In this document: piece by piece, positions 20,611-29,808 of the stretch | Numbering within the stretch: the stretch's first letter is position 1 | Layout: the number at the start of each line of letters is the position of its first letter | Source of the DNA: Serratia marcescens | GTDB lineage: Bacteria > Pseudomonadota > Gammaproteobacteria > Enterobacterales > Enterobacteriaceae | Assembly (NCBI RefSeq): GCF_001902635.1 | Contig: NZ_MJAO01000015.1 | Location: 82,860 to 146,859, forward strand | Direction of reading: 5' to 3' | Length of the DNA stretch: 64,000 nucleotides | Position numbers and translations under genes: made by a program | The notes under the pieces: generated by a model | What the model was told of the DNA's origin: nothing | The model's input: the letters and a program-made list of their open reading frames with translations, nothing else | Database searches by the model: none

Positions 20611-20910
20611 ATGAGTCAATCTGCAACAGGCTGCTTTGTGGTGACTTTTCGCTATCAGGAAGAGGGATTAACCGACCTGGCCAAGCTGACCGGACAATTG
20701 ACGCGCGAGGGATTTGTCACGTCGGTGACAGACGAAAAGGGTGTACATCATGAGCTCGGCAGTAATAGTTTTGCCTTCATAACCACATTGGATCAAGGAG
20801 ATGTACTGCAGCTGGCGCAGGGGTTCGGGCGGCTGGCGTTGGGAAAACAACCGGAGGTGGCGATCGACACCTGTAAGGACTATCTGCAGCGGTTACATAC
20901 TGATACATAA
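20611..20910 (+). CDS. ghoS: GhoS-like type V antitoxin endoribonuclease, without an adjacent GhoT
   Basis: A 99-residue protein that resembles E. coli GhoS along its length. Corresponding stretches are FVVTFRY (VVSFDY in E. coli), VTDEKGVHHELGSNSFAFITTL (ADEYGIPRQLNENSFAITTSL) and DTCKDYLQRL (MTVDDYFRQF). GhoS has a ferredoxin-like, Cas2-like fold and cleaves the mRNA of the small membrane toxin GhoT. No GhoT-like small membrane ORF follows; the next gene is sitA. The ribosome site AAGAGGTG is good. The match is from memory of the E. coli sequence and is moderate rather than high. Confidence 0.72.
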   Translation: MSQSATGCFVVTFRYQEEGLTDLAKLTGQLTREGFVTSVTDEKGVHHELGSNSFAFITTLDQGDVLQLAQGFGRLALGKQPEVAIDTCKDYLQRLHTDT

Positions 20911-21001
20911 AATGCTATAACTCTGCGGACGGTATTATTTTTTTCAGTTGGAGAAATAACCCGCCGGCGACGGACTGGTGACGCTTGACTTTGCTTCAAT
21001 T

Positions 21002-21020
21002 GATATTGATAATCATTTTC
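21002..21020 (+). promoter_or_regulatory. Fur box of the sitABCD promoter
   Basis: GATATTGATAATCATTTTC matches the 19-base Fur consensus at 17 positions. It lies 22 bases before the sitA ATG. Repression by Fe-Fur is expected. Homologous sit operons also respond to MntR, but I see no separate MntR site. Confidence 0.9.
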
Positions 21021-21042
21021 ATTTGAGCCAGGAGACGTCATC

Positions 21043-21987
21043 ATGCCATTGATAAATTGCGCTTTTCGCCGCGGTCGCCTTCCCCGCGCTGCCGCACTGT
21101 TACGCCCCGTCACCCTCTTTTGCCTGCTGCTCGGCGCCGTGCTGGTCAGCCAAAACGCGCTGGCGGAAAAGAAGCTGCGTGTGGTGACCACCTTCACCAT
21201 CATTCAGGACATCGCCCAGAACGTGGCGGGTGACGCCGCCGTGGTGGAATCCATCACCAAGCCGGGTGCCGAGATCCACGACTATCAACCCACCCCGCGC
21301 GATATCGTCAAGGCGCAGCACGCCGACCTGATCCTGTGGAACGGCATGAACCTGGAACGCTGGTTCCAGCGCTTCTTCGAGAACATCAAGCAGGTGCCGG
21401 CGGCGGTGGTGACCGAAGGCATCACCCCACTGCCGATCCGCGAAGGGCCGTATAACGGCAACCCGAACCCGCATGCCTGGATGTCGCCGAGCAACGCGCT
21501 GGTGTATATCGAGAACATCCGCAAAGCGCTGGTGGCGCACGACCCGGCCAATGCGGAAACCTACAACCGCAACGCCAAAGCCTACGCCGAGAAAATCGGC
21601 GCGCTGGACGCCCCGCTGCGCGAACGCCTGGCCCGCATTCCGGCCGCGCAGCGCTGGCTGGTGACCAGTGAAGGCGCCTTCAGCTATCTGGCGCAAGACT
21701 ACCAGCTGAAAGAGGTCTACCTGTGGCCGATCAACGCCGATGAGCAAGGCTCACCGCAGCAGGTGCGCCGGGTGATCGACGCGGTGCGCGCCCAGCATAT
21801 TCCGGTGGTGTTCAGCGAGAGCACTATTTCCGACAAGCCGGCCAAACAGGTGGCGAAAGAGACCGGCGCCAAATACGGCGGCGTACTGTATGTGGACTCC
21901 CTGTCCACTCGCGACGGCCCGGTGCCGACCTATATCGATTTACTCAACACCACCGTACAAACCATCGCCAAAGGATTCGATCAATGA
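21043..21987 (+). CDS. sitA: Periplasmic Mn/Fe-binding protein SitA (YfeA)
   Basis: A 314-residue cluster A-I (metal-binding) ABC substrate protein. The long N-terminus ends in a signal peptide ([17 protein letters not shown]). Metal ligands appear in the usual order: His in [12 protein letters not shown], His in [11 protein letters not shown], Glu in [11 protein letters not shown] and Asp in YVDSLS. It binds manganese or ferrous iron and delivers it to SitCD. The stop overlaps the sitB start by four bases, and the Fur box is immediately upstream. Confidence 0.95.
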   Translation: MPLINCAFRRGRLPRAAALLRPVTLFCLLLGAVLVSQNALAEKKLRVVTTFTIIQDIAQNVAGDAAVVESITKPGAEIHDYQPTPRDIVKAQHADLILWNGMNLERWFQRFFENIKQVPAAVVTEGITPLPIREGPYNGNPNPHAWMSPSNALVYIENIRKALVAHDPANAETYNRNAKAYAEKIGALDAPLRERLARIPAAQRWLVTSEGAFSYLAQDYQLKEVYLWPINADEQGSPQQVRRVIDAVRAQHIPVVFSESTISDKPAKQVAKETGAKYGGVLYVDSLSTRDGPVPTYIDLLNTTVQTIAKGFDQ

Positions 21988-22874
21988 CCAACGAGCTGTT
22001 TGTCCGCCCTGAATTGAACGTGGACGATGTAACAGTGACCTACAACAACGGCCATACCGCCATTCACAATGCCGGCTTCACGCTGAGCGGCGGGTCGATC
22101 TGTGCGCTGGTCGGCGTCAACGGCAGCGGCAAGTCGACGTTATTCAAAAGCATCATGGGCCTGGTCAGGCCCACTGCCGGCCAGGTATCGCTGAACGACA
22201 AACCGGTGGCGGACGCGCTGAAAAAGAACCTGATCGCCTATGTGCCCCAGACCGAGGACGTCGACTGGAACTTCCCGGTGCTGGTGGAAGACGTGGTGAT
22301 GATGGGCCGCTACGGCAAGATGAACTTTCTGCGCATTCCGTCGCGCGAGGATCGGCTACGGGTCGACAAAGCGCTGGAGCGCGTCGGCCTGAGCGAACTG
22401 CGCGGGCGGCAGATCGGCGAGCTGTCCGGCGGCCAGAAGAAGCGCGTGTTTCTGGCGCGCGCGCTGGCACAACAGGGTACGGTGCTGCTGCTGGACGAAC
22501 CGTTCACCGGCGTGGACGTGAAAACCGAAAACGCCATCATCGAGCTGCTGCGCGCGTTGCGCGACGAGGGGCACCTGATCCTGGTGTCCACCCACAACCT
22601 CGGCAGCGTGCCGGAGTTCTGCGATCGCGTGATCCTCATCAACCGCACGGTGCTGGCCGCCGGCCCGACCGAAACCACCTTCACTCAGAGCAATCTGGAA
22701 CTGGCGTTCGGCGGCGTGCTGCGCCATATCAACCTCTCCGGGCCGGATCTGCACGACGACAACGATCCGCGCACCGTCACGGTGTTGACCGATGATGAGC
22801 GCCCGGCGGTGTTCTACGGCCACACCAAGAGCGATCCGCCGGCCAACAGCCAGGCCAGGGAGAGACAATCCTGA
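21984..22874 (+). CDS. sitB: Mn/Fe ABC transporter ATPase SitB
   Basis: A 296-residue ABC ATPase. Walker A is [12 protein letters not shown], the Q-loop is [10 protein letters not shown], the signature is [16 protein letters not shown], Walker B is [12 protein letters not shown] and the H-loop His is in VSTHNLGSV. It energises import through the two permeases SitC and SitD at the inner membrane. It overlaps sitA by four bases and shares one base with the sitC ATG (TGATG arrangement), so the operon is tightly coupled. Confidence 0.95.
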   Translation: MTNELFVRPELNVDDVTVTYNNGHTAIHNAGFTLSGGSICALVGVNGSGKSTLFKSIMGLVRPTAGQVSLNDKPVADALKKNLIAYVPQTEDVDWNFPVLVEDVVMMGRYGKMNFLRIPSREDRLRVDKALERVGLSELRGRQIGELSGGQKKRVFLARALAQQGTVLLLDEPFTGVDVKTENAIIELLRALRDEGHLILVSTHNLGSVPEFCDRVILINRTVLAAGPTETTFTQSNLELAFGGVLRHINLSGPDLHDDNDPRTVTVLTDDERPAVFYGHTKSDPPANSQARERQS

Positions 22875-23734
22875 TGCTGGACCTTCTGTTGCAACCCTTC
22901 AGTTATAACTACATGGTGAAGGCCATCTGGGTCAGCGCCATCGTCGGTGCCGCCTGCGCGTTCCTGTCCGCCTACCTGATGTTGAAGGGATGGTCGCTGA
23001 TGGGCGACGCGCTGTCGCACTCGGTAGTGCCCGGCGTGGCCGGCGCCTACGCTCTCGGCCTACCCTACGCCGCCGGCGCCTTTTTCACCGGCATGCTGGC
23101 GGCGCTGGCGATGACGCTGGTGCGCCACATCACCCGACTGCGCGAAGACGCCATCATCGGCTTTATCTTCTCCACCTTCTTCGCCGTCGGCCTGCTGATC
23201 GTGTCGCTCAACCCCACTTCGGTCAACGTGCAGTCGATCATCTTCGGCAATATCCTCGGCATCGCCGACGAAGACGTGTTGCAGGTGGAAATCATCATCG
23301 GCGTTTCGCTGCTGATCCTGTGCCTGGTGTGGAAAGACCTGCTGGCAGTGTTCTTCGACGAGAGCCACGCGGTGTCGATCGGCCTGTCGCCGCTGCGGTT
23401 GAAGATCCTGTTCTTCACCCTGCTCAGCGCCTGCACCGTCGCTGCGCTGCAAACCGTCGGCGCCATTCTGGTGATCGCCATGGTGATCACGCCGGGCGCC
23501 ACCGCCTATCTGCTGACCGACCGCTTCAGCCGGCTGGTGATCATCGCCATCATTATCGGCGCCCTGACCAGCGGCATCGGCGCCTACCTGAGCTTCTTCC
23601 TCGACGGCGCCACCGGCGGGGTGATCGTCACCTTGCAAACGCTGGTGTTCCTGGCCGCGTTCTTCTTCGCGCCGAAACACGGCCTGCTGGCGTCCAGGCG
23701 CCGCGTGGCGCATTCGCAAACCGGAGGCCGCTGA
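22874..23734 (+). CDS. sitC: Mn/Fe ABC transporter permease SitC
   Basis: A 286-residue ABC-3 family permease with about eight or nine membrane helices. The family segments MLKGWSLMGDALSHSVVPGVA, NILGIADEDVLQ and the long hydrophobic GAILVIAMVITPGATAYLL are present. It forms the import channel with SitD. It is related in sequence to SitD along its whole length, which shows an old duplication. Overlaps sitB and sitD by single bases. Confidence 0.95.
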   Translation: MLDLLLQPFSYNYMVKAIWVSAIVGAACAFLSAYLMLKGWSLMGDALSHSVVPGVAGAYALGLPYAAGAFFTGMLAALAMTLVRHITRLREDAIIGFIFSTFFAVGLLIVSLNPTSVNVQSIIFGNILGIADEDVLQVEIIIGVSLLILCLVWKDLLAVFFDESHAVSIGLSPLRLKILFFTLLSACTVAALQTVGAILVIAMVITPGATAYLLTDRFSRLVIIAIIIGALTSGIGAYLSFFLDGATGGVIVTLQTLVFLAAFFFAPKHGLLASRRRVAHSQTGGR

Positions 23735-24588
23735 TGGACACCCTGTATCAACTGCTCAGTGAACCGTTCGCCTACCCGTTCATGCAGCGGGCGATCGTCG
23801 CCGCCATCGTCACTGGCGTGGTATGTGCCGTACTTTCCTGCTATCTGGTGCTCAAAGGCTGGTCGCTGATGGGCGACGCCATCTCGCACGCGGTGCTGCC
23901 CGGCATCGTGGTGGCGTTCGTCGTCGGCATTCCGCTGGCGATCGGCGCATTCCTGTCCGGCATCTTCTGCGCGGTCGCCACCGGCTACCTGAAAGAAAAC
24001 AGTCGGGTAAAGGAAGATACGGTGATGGGCATCGTCTTTTCCGGCATGTTCGCCTTCGGCCTGGTGCTGTTCTCACGCATCGACACCGACCAGCACCTGA
24101 GCCACATTCTGTTCGGCAACATGCTGGGCATTACCGACGGCGAGCTGAAGCAAACCCTGCTGATCGCCGGCATCACCCTGGCGGTGGTGCTGCTCAAACG
24201 CAAAGACTTCATGCTGTACTGTTTCGATCCGCACCATGCGCGGGTGATCGGCCTGCCGGTCAAACTGCTGCACTATGGGCTGCTGTGCCTGCTGGCGATG
24301 ACCATCGTCGCCTCGCTGCAGGCCGTGGGGGTGATATTGGTGATCGCCATGCTGATCGCCCCCGGCATCATCGCCTTTATGCTGTGCCGCCGCTTCGATC
24401 GCATGCTGATGGTGGCGACGCTGGTGTCGGTATTCTCCTGCGTACTCGGCACCCTGATCAGCTTTCACATCGACGGCGCCACCGGGCCCTGCATCGTCAT
24501 CGTGCAGGCGGTGTTGTTCATCATCGCCTTGTTGTACAGCAAGTTACGTCCGTTACAGCGTAACCCATCCACGCTCACCAACGCTTAA
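23734..24588 (+). CDS. sitD: Mn/Fe ABC transporter permease SitD
   Basis: A 284-residue ABC-3 family permease starting MDTLYQLLSEPFAYPFMQRA at the TGATG overlap with sitC. The reading frame extends far upstream through sitC, but the earlier starts run in a shadow frame. It has LVLKGWSLMGDAISHAVLPGI, GNMLGITDGELKQ and GVILVIAMLIAPGIIAFML, which parallel SitC. Together with SitABC it imports Mn(II)/Fe(II). It is the last gene of the operon. Confidence 0.95.
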   Translation: MDTLYQLLSEPFAYPFMQRAIVAAIVTGVVCAVLSCYLVLKGWSLMGDAISHAVLPGIVVAFVVGIPLAIGAFLSGIFCAVATGYLKENSRVKEDTVMGIVFSGMFAFGLVLFSRIDTDQHLSHILFGNMLGITDGELKQTLLIAGITLAVVLLKRKDFMLYCFDPHHARVIGLPVKLLHYGLLCLLAMTIVASLQAVGVILVIAMLIAPGIIAFMLCRRFDRMLMVATLVSVFSCVLGTLISFHIDGATGPCIVIVQAVLFIIALLYSKLRPLQRNPSTLTNA

Positions 24589-24596
24589 CCCCGCTG

Positions 24597-24630
24597 CCGA
24601 TGCGGCGCGCCCCAGCGCCGCATCGGATTT
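24597..24630 (+). terminator. Terminator after sitABCD
   Basis: A very stable stem, CCGATGCGGCGC paired with GCGCCGCATCGG (arms 24597-24608 and 24615-24626), ends in ATTTTCC. Confidence 0.85.
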
Positions 24631-24672
24631 TCCGCCGTTCTCCCGTCCTTTGTCATCAAGTTGCAACCAGTA

Positions 24673-24704
24673 TTGCGCTTAAATTAATCAATAGGGTATA
24701 TACT
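24673..24704 (+). promoter_or_regulatory. Possible sigma-70 promoter of yniA
   Basis: TTGCGC and TATATACT (-10-like) are separated by 18 bases. They lie about 125 bases before the yniA ATG, leaving a long leader. Weak evidence. Confidence 0.4.
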
Positions 24705-24827
24705 TTGAGCTGGCGAGGTGCTGAAAAAATCGCAGCCTTTGACGCCGGCTGTGCGCCGCGTCGTGTTTTCACCAAGGGAAAGACGCTAACCTAATGAATT
24801 ATCAGGCAGCACAGAGGGGGAAATACC

Positions 24828-25697
24828 ATGTGGCAAGCCGTTAGCCGTCTGTTAAGTGAACATCTTGGCAGCGCAGAGATACGCGAAAGGACTGAACTGC
24901 CCGGGGGCGACATTCACCCGGCATGGCGCGTGAGTTACGGAGATAACGAGGTGTTCGTGAAATGCGACGCCCGTGAACAACTGCCGATATTCACCGCCGA
25001 GGCCGATCAGCTGGCGTTGCTGGCGCGCAGCAAGAGCGTGCGGGTACCGGAAGTGTACGGCGTCGGCAGCGATCGCGACTACAGCTTCCTGCTGCTGGAG
25101 TATCAGCAGCTGAAACCCCTCGACGCCCACGGCGCCTACTGCCTGGGCCAGCAGCTGGCGCATTTGCACCAGTGGAGCGAGCAACCGCAGTTCGGTCTCG
25201 ACTTCGACAGCGATCTAACCACCACCCCGCAACCCAACGCCTGGCAGCGCCGCTGGTCGGAATTCTTCGCCGAGCAGCGTATCGGCTGGCAGCTGCAGCT
25301 GGCGGCGGAGAAAGGCATGACCTTCGGCGACATCGACGACATTGTCGATCGGGTGTATCTGCGCTTGCAGCACCACCAGCCGCAGCCTTCCCTGCTGCAC
25401 GGCAACCTGTGGCCAGGCAATTGCGCAATGACCGCCCACGGGCCGATCCTGTTCGACCCGGCCAGCTACTGGGGCGACCGAGAGTGCGATTTGGCGATGC
25501 TGCCGCTGTATCCCGAGCTGCCGCCGCAGATCTACGACGGCTATCAGAGCGTGTGGCCGCTGGAGGCAGGATTTATCGAACGCCAGCCGCTGTATCAGCT
25601 GTACTACCTGCTCAACCGCAGCAACCTGTTTGGCGGCCAGCATCTGGTAGCCGCGCAACGCGCAGTGGAAGCGTTGTTGCAACGCGAAACGTCATAA
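24828..25697 (+). CDS. yniA: Fructosamine kinase family protein YniA
   Basis: A 289-residue small-molecule kinase of the aminoglycoside phosphotransferase fold. Features are the nucleotide-binding FVKCDAREQ lysine, the hinge LLLEYQQL, the catalytic loop SLLHGNLWPGNCAM and the metal-binding FDPASYWGDRECDLAM. E. coli YniA belongs to the fructosamine/ketosamine kinase family and phosphorylates small sugars in vitro; the true substrate is unsettled. A strong AGAGGGGG ribosome site precedes the ATG. Synteny yniA-yniB-hxpB is as in E. coli. Confidence 0.93.
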   Translation: MWQAVSRLLSEHLGSAEIRERTELPGGDIHPAWRVSYGDNEVFVKCDAREQLPIFTAEADQLALLARSKSVRVPEVYGVGSDRDYSFLLLEYQQLKPLDAHGAYCLGQQLAHLHQWSEQPQFGLDFDSDLTTTPQPNAWQRRWSEFFAEQRIGWQLQLAAEKGMTFGDIDDIVDRVYLRLQHHQPQPSLLHGNLWPGNCAMTAHGPILFDPASYWGDRECDLAMLPLYPELPPQIYDGYQSVWPLEAGFIERQPLYQLYYLLNRSNLFGGQHLVAAQRAVEALLQRETS

Positions 25698-25702
25698 CGT
25701 TG

Positions 25703-25724
25703 CGGGGCGCCCCTCGGCGCCCCG
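25703..25724. terminator. Stem-loop between convergent yniA and yniB
   Basis: CGGGGCGCC and GGCGCCCCG form a 9-bp stem around a four-base loop, in the short gap between the two stops. T-rich sequence (TTCATTTC) follows on the plus strand. Confidence 0.75.
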
Positions 25725-25733
25725 TTCATTTCA

Positions 25734-26294
25734 TCAAGCCGCGCCGGCCAACTGACCCAACAGACGGATCACAAACCAGGCGATCACCGCAATCACGATC
25801 GGCAAGACATACAGCGGGAAGTACTGCAGGAAGATGGTGTGGTGTGGCAACGTAATGCGCTCTTCCAGCTGCTGGCGCGTGTGCCCTTCGCTGCCCTTGG
25901 CCTGCTCCAGGATCATCTGGTCTTCCAACCCTTCGCGGATGAACTTGACCTGGCGCGACATGCGCGCGCCGGAGGCCTGCAGCGCCAGCCCGACGAAGAT
26001 CAATATATAGATGATGATGAACATCAGATTGGCGCCGCTGAACAGGCTTTTATCCACGTCAGGCACCGGTGAGTTGTACCAGAAGAGGTTCAAGAACGGC
26101 GTGTTGAAGCGCACCATATCCACCATCACGTGGACAAAATCCAGCATCACCGCGTTGATGCCCTTGGTTTTTTCACTGTGCTGATAGATAAAGCCCAGCA
26201 CGGAAATCAGCGTCGACAGCAACGCCGGGATAAAAACCCCCCATCCGAGAATGCGTTTCAAAATGGCGATACGCCCGGCCTGTTGATACGTCAT
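25734..26294 (-). CDS. yniB: YniB family inner membrane protein
   Basis: A 186-residue membrane protein with about four hydrophobic segments: LGWGVFIPALLSTLISVLGF near residues 17-36, one near residues 50-60, FIIIYILIFVGLALQ and a C-terminal PLYVLPIVIAVIAWFVI. Between the last two is a charged cytoplasmic stretch (MSRQVKFIREGLEDQMILEQ). The family has no known function. Name from synteny with yniA and hxpB and from overall resemblance to E. coli YniB. It is divergent from hxpB. Confidence 0.88.
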   Translation of the reverse strand: MTYQQAGRIAILKRILGWGVFIPALLSTLISVLGFIYQHSEKTKGINAVMLDFVHVMVDMVRFNTPFLNLFWYNSPVPDVDKSLFSGANLMFIIIYILIFVGLALQASGARMSRQVKFIREGLEDQMILEQAKGSEGHTRQQLEERITLPHHTIFLQYFPLYVLPIVIAVIAWFVIRLLGQLAGAA

Positions 26295-26529
26295 GTGTTC
26301 CCCTTGTTAGCGACGTAACCGAATCGGCTAAGTCTACCTGCAGTTGGCGAAACTCGCCCACCGTTTTCTTCATTCCCGCTGTGCTACAAGCTTAGCCGAA
26401 TTCGCCGAAATCAACAGTTTACCTGCTACCACGCGCCCTTCGCCGCTGCCCCCCATTTTGAAGCGGCCCGTCGGCAATGTTACAGTAGCGGGACATTCAC
26501 CCACCCGCGCCGGCAGGAGTTACCCGCTA

Positions 26530-27195
26530 ATGGCTTATTCGCAACGCATTGAAACCGCAATTTTTGATATGGACGGCCTGTTGATCGACTCGGAACCGCT
26601 ATGGCTGCAGGCCGAGCTGGATATCTTCGGCACGCTGGGCCTGGATCTGTCCGATCGTCACAAGCTGCCGGACACCCTGGGCTTGCGCATCGATCTGGTG
26701 GTGAAGATGTGGCATCAGGCAATGCCTTGGCACGGGGTTTCGCTCGATGAAGTGTCGGCGCGGATTATCGAGCGCGCCATCGAGCTGGTGCACGAGACGC
26801 GCCCGCTGCTGCCGGGCGTCCAGCAGGCGCTGGCGCTGTGCCGCAGCCAGGGGCTGAACATCGGCCTGGCCTCCGCCTCGCCGCTGCACATGCAGCAGCA
26901 GGTGCTGAAGATGTTCGATCTTGAGGGTTACTTCGATCAGCTGGTTTCCGCCGAGTATCTGCCATACAGCAAACCGCATCCTGAGGTCTACTTGATCGCC
27001 GCCGAGCGCCTGGGCAGCGATCCGTTGCGCTGCATCACGCTGGAGGACTCTTTTAACGGTATGATCGCCACCAAGGCCGCGCGTATGCGCTCCATCGTGA
27101 TCCCGGCCGCCGAATATCGCCACGATCCGCGCTGGGCACTGGCGGACCATAAGTTGGACACCCTGGAACAGCTCACCCCCGCGCACTTGGCCTGA
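26530..27195 (+). CDS. hxpB: Hexitol phosphatase HxpB (YniC)
   Basis: A 221-residue HAD-superfamily phosphatase. Motif I is FDMDGLLIDSE (nucleophile and general acid Asp), motif II is the Ser in GLASASPLH, motif III is the Lys in YSKPHPEVY and motif IV is TLEDSFNG. E. coli HxpB hydrolyses 2-deoxyglucose 6-phosphate and hexitol 6-phosphates. I start at the ATG at 26530 (MAYSQRIETAIFDMDG, with GGAG upstream) rather than at 26344, which would add about 60 residues not found in the family. Confidence 0.94.
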   Translation: MAYSQRIETAIFDMDGLLIDSEPLWLQAELDIFGTLGLDLSDRHKLPDTLGLRIDLVVKMWHQAMPWHGVSLDEVSARIIERAIELVHETRPLLPGVQQALALCRSQGLNIGLASASPLHMQQQVLKMFDLEGYFDQLVSAEYLPYSKPHPEVYLIAAERLGSDPLRCITLEDSFNGMIATKAARMRSIVIPAAEYRHDPRWALADHKLDTLEQLTPAHLA

Positions 27196-27201
27196 TCCTG
27201 C

Positions 27202-27219
27202 GGCGCCGGCCCCGGCGCC
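27202..27219 (+). terminator. Stem-loop after hxpB
   Basis: GGCGCCGG-cc-CCGGCGCC seven bases after the hxpB stop, followed by TCTGTTTCC. Confidence 0.65.
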
Positions 27220-27578
27220 TCTGTTTCCCCTGACATCCGTGATGAAAGGGAACCATGCGGCAAAGTAAGCGAAACGGTGCTTCATGATTATTGAGTTACC
27301 GTGCTGTTATCTTTATGCTGCGCGGCAGGGGAAACGACGGCCTGCGAGGCGCTGTCACTACCACGCAGCGCTCTTTGCGGCCGCCGCTGATGCCCGTCGT
27401 TAACCTGCGAAGAACCGCTATCGTATCTTTCCCCGACATGACGAACTGCTCAATTTTTACCCCCGCCCCTCTAAACCGATGATTTGTTGCGCGCTGACGT
27501 AACAAGCCGTTGTAAAACAGGGAAAAATAAACAATTGGTTACAGGGTAACTGCTTCCACTACTGGGAATTTTCCCATA
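27220..27578. other. Intergenic region without a supported gene
   Basis: About 360 bases between hxpB and the ydjM control region. Short open frames occur on both strands, but none has a ribosome site, signal or composition that supports it. No RNA gene was recognised. Confidence 0.6.
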
Positions 27579-27598
27579 TACTGGATAAATTAACAGTT
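27579..27598 (+). promoter_or_regulatory. LexA (SOS) box upstream of ydjM
   Basis: TACTGGATAAATTAACAGTT has the CTG-N10-CAG core (27581-27596) with flanking TA and an AT-rich spacer, close to the LexA consensus. It lies 22 bases before the ydjM ATG. E. coli ydjM is a LexA-controlled gene, so SOS induction is likely conserved. Confidence 0.88.
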
Positions 27599-27620
27599 TA
27601 CCAGCCGGAATCGCAACAGC

Positions 27621-28169
27621 ATGACCGCGGAAGGACACCTTATATTCTCTGTCGCTTGCGCGATCTTCGCCAAGAAGGCGGAAGTCACGCCAGAGCTGGC
27701 TACCGGCGACTGGTGGCACATCATACCCGCCGCGCTGCTGACCTCGCTGCTGCCAGACATCGACCATCCGAAGTCGGTGCTCGGTCAGCGCCTGCGCTGG
27801 ATCGCCATTCCCATCGCCCGCGCCTTCGGCCACCGCGGCTTCACCCACAGCCTGCTGGCGATCGCCGGCGGCATGGCGCTGTTTCAGCTGGACGTGCCGC
27901 GCAGTTGGCCGATCCCGGCCGACGTACTGCACGCCATGATCATCGGTTATTTCAGCCATCTGCTGGCCGACATGCTCACTCCCGCCGGCGTCCCGCTGCT
28001 GTGGCCGTGCCGCTGGCGTTTTCGCCTGCCGCTGCTCAATTCGCAAAAAGGCAATCAGCTGGAGCGCGTGCTGTGCCTCTGTCTGGTAGCGTTTGCCATC
28101 TGCTGGCAAGGTGATTTCACCCTCCCGGTGCAATCCTACGTAGAGCAAATCAGAAATATTAGACTCTGA
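27621..28169 (+). CDS. ydjM: YdjM, SOS-induced membrane-bound metal-dependent hydrolase family
   Basis: A 182-residue integral membrane protein of the YdjM (DUF457) family. Conserved polar motifs include a His near the start (MTAEGHLIFS), LLPDIDHPKSVLG, GHRGFTHSLLA and HLLADMLTPAGVPLLWP; these His/Asp residues could bind a metal. The family is annotated as a membrane-bound metal-dependent hydrolase, but the reaction is unknown. The LexA box places it in the SOS regulon. Neighbour tcyP follows on the same strand, as in E. coli, but 184 bases away. Confidence 0.92.
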   Translation: MTAEGHLIFSVACAIFAKKAEVTPELATGDWWHIIPAALLTSLLPDIDHPKSVLGQRLRWIAIPIARAFGHRGFTHSLLAIAGGMALFQLDVPRSWPIPADVLHAMIIGYFSHLLADMLTPAGVPLLWPCRWRFRLPLLNSQKGNQLERVLCLCLVAFAICWQGDFTLPVQSYVEQIRNIRL

Positions 28170-28353
28170 TCACACAAAGTCGCTCAACCAATCACCCTTA
28201 TGTATATAAAACGAACGAATATACACAAAAAGCTATATCAAATTCCATTTGGATATAAGTGAGCCGCTCGGCAAACTGTTACGATATTTACATCGCTACA
28301 TATCGTGGTGCGTAGTCGTTTTAATATAAGAAAGATTATTGGAGACATTGGGG

Positions 28354-29745
28354 ATGAATCTTCCGCTCGTGATTAACGTGCTGGTGTTTGTCGCCCTCCT
28401 TTTGCTGTTGGCGCAAACCCGCCACAAGCAATGGAGCCTGGCGAAAAAAGTACTGGTCGGCCTGGTGGTCGGCGTGGTGTTCGGTTTGGGTCTGCAGTTG
28501 GTGTACGGCTCCGACAACCCGGTACTGAAAGAGTCCATCAGCTGGTTCAACATCGTCGGCAACGGCTATGTGCAACTGCTGCAAATGATCGTCATGCCGC
28601 TGGTGTTCGCCTCGATCCTGAGCGCGGTGGCCAAACTGCATAACGCCTCTTCTCTGGGCAAAATCAGCGTCCTGACCATCGGCACGCTGCTGTTCACCAC
28701 GCTGATCTCGGCGCTGGTGGGCGTGCTGGTCACCAACCTGTTCGGCCTGACCGCCGAAGGCCTGGTGCAAGGCGCGCAGGAAAGCGCGCGTCTGACGGCG
28801 ATCCAAACCAACTACGTAGGTAAGCTGGCCGACCTGACCGTGCCGCAGATGGTACTGTCGTTCATCCCGAAAAACCCGTTCGCCGATCTGACCGGTGCCA
28901 GCCCGACCTCGATCATCAGCGTGGTGATTTTCGCCACCTTCCTCGGCGTGGCGTCGCTGCAGCTGCTGAAAGACGACAAGCCGAAAGGCGAGCGCGTGCT
29001 GGTGGCTATCGATACCCTGCAGGCCTGGGTGATGAAGCTGGTGCGTTTGGTCATGAAGCTGACGCCATACGGCGTGCTGGCGCTGATGACCAAAGTGGTC
29101 GCCGGTTCCAACATTCACGACATCGTCAAGCTCGGCGGCTTCGTGGTGGCCTCGTACATCGGTCTGGCCATCATGTTCGTGGTCCACGCTGTCCTGCTGG
29201 CCTTCACCGGCGTTAACCCGCTGAAGTTCTTCCGCAAGGTTTGGCCGGTAATCACCTTCGCCTTCACCAGCCGTTCCAGCGCCGCCAGCATTCCGCTGAA
29301 CGTGGAAGCGCAGACCCGTCGTTTGGGCGTGCCGGAATCCATCGCCAGCTTCTCGGCTTCGTTCGGCGCCACCATCGGCCAGAACGGCTGTGCGGGCCTC
29401 TACCCGGCGATGCTGGCGGTGATGGTTGCACCAACCGTCGGCATCAACCCGCTGGATCCGGTGTGGATCGCCACCCTGGTCGGCATCGTCACCATCAGCT
29501 CCGCCGGTGTGGCGGGCGTGGGCGGCGGCGCTACCTTCGCCGCGCTGATCGTGCTGCCGGCGATGGGCCTGCCGGTAACGCTGGTCGCGCTGCTGATCTC
29601 GGTCGAACCGCTGATCGACATGGGCCGTACCGCGCTGAACGTCAACGGCTCCATGGCGGCGGGCACCATCACCAGCCAGCTGATGAAGCAAACCGACAAA
29701 ACCGTGATGGACAGCGAAGACGAAGTCGAATTGGCTCACCGTTAA
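28354..29745 (+). CDS. tcyP: L-cystine/sodium symporter TcyP (YdjN)
   Basis: A 463-residue dicarboxylate/amino acid:cation symporter family member. The start [20 protein letters not shown], the [19 protein letters not shown] segment and the re-entrant loop/substrate regions [13 protein letters not shown] and [20 protein letters not shown] match E. coli TcyP. It imports cystine and cystine analogues. I chose the ATG at 28354 by homology; an in-frame start 15 bases earlier is less likely. The AT-rich upstream region would suit CysB control, known for E. coli tcyP, but I could not define a site. Confidence 0.94.
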   Translation: MNLPLVINVLVFVALLLLLAQTRHKQWSLAKKVLVGLVVGVVFGLGLQLVYGSDNPVLKESISWFNIVGNGYVQLLQMIVMPLVFASILSAVAKLHNASSLGKISVLTIGTLLFTTLISALVGVLVTNLFGLTAEGLVQGAQESARLTAIQTNYVGKLADLTVPQMVLSFIPKNPFADLTGASPTSIISVVIFATFLGVASLQLLKDDKPKGERVLVAIDTLQAWVMKLVRLVMKLTPYGVLALMTKVVAGSNIHDIVKLGGFVVASYIGLAIMFVVHAVLLAFTGVNPLKFFRKVWPVITFAFTSRSSAASIPLNVEAQTRRLGVPESIASFSASFGATIGQNGCAGLYPAMLAVMVAPTVGINPLDPVWIATLVGIVTISSAGVAGVGGGATFAALIVLPAMGLPVTLVALLISVEPLIDMGRTALNVNGSMAAGTITSQLMKQTDKTVMDSEDEVELAHR

Positions 29746-29760
29746 CGCCGTCTCAAAACG

Positions 29761-29790
29761 AAAAAACCGGGGATCCTCCCCGGTTTTTTT
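29761..29790. terminator. Bidirectional terminator between tcyP and phnX
   Basis: AAAAAA before and TTTTTTT after the stem CCGGGG-atcct-CCCCGG. It serves tcyP on the plus strand and phnX on the minus strand. Confidence 0.93.
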
Positions 29791-29808
29791 ATGCCCCGCG
29801 TTCGGTCG

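Noticed and set aside
20911..21001. A GhoT toxin ORF after ghoS
   Set aside because: No short ORF with a ribosome site and a hydrophobic pair of helices is present before sitA.
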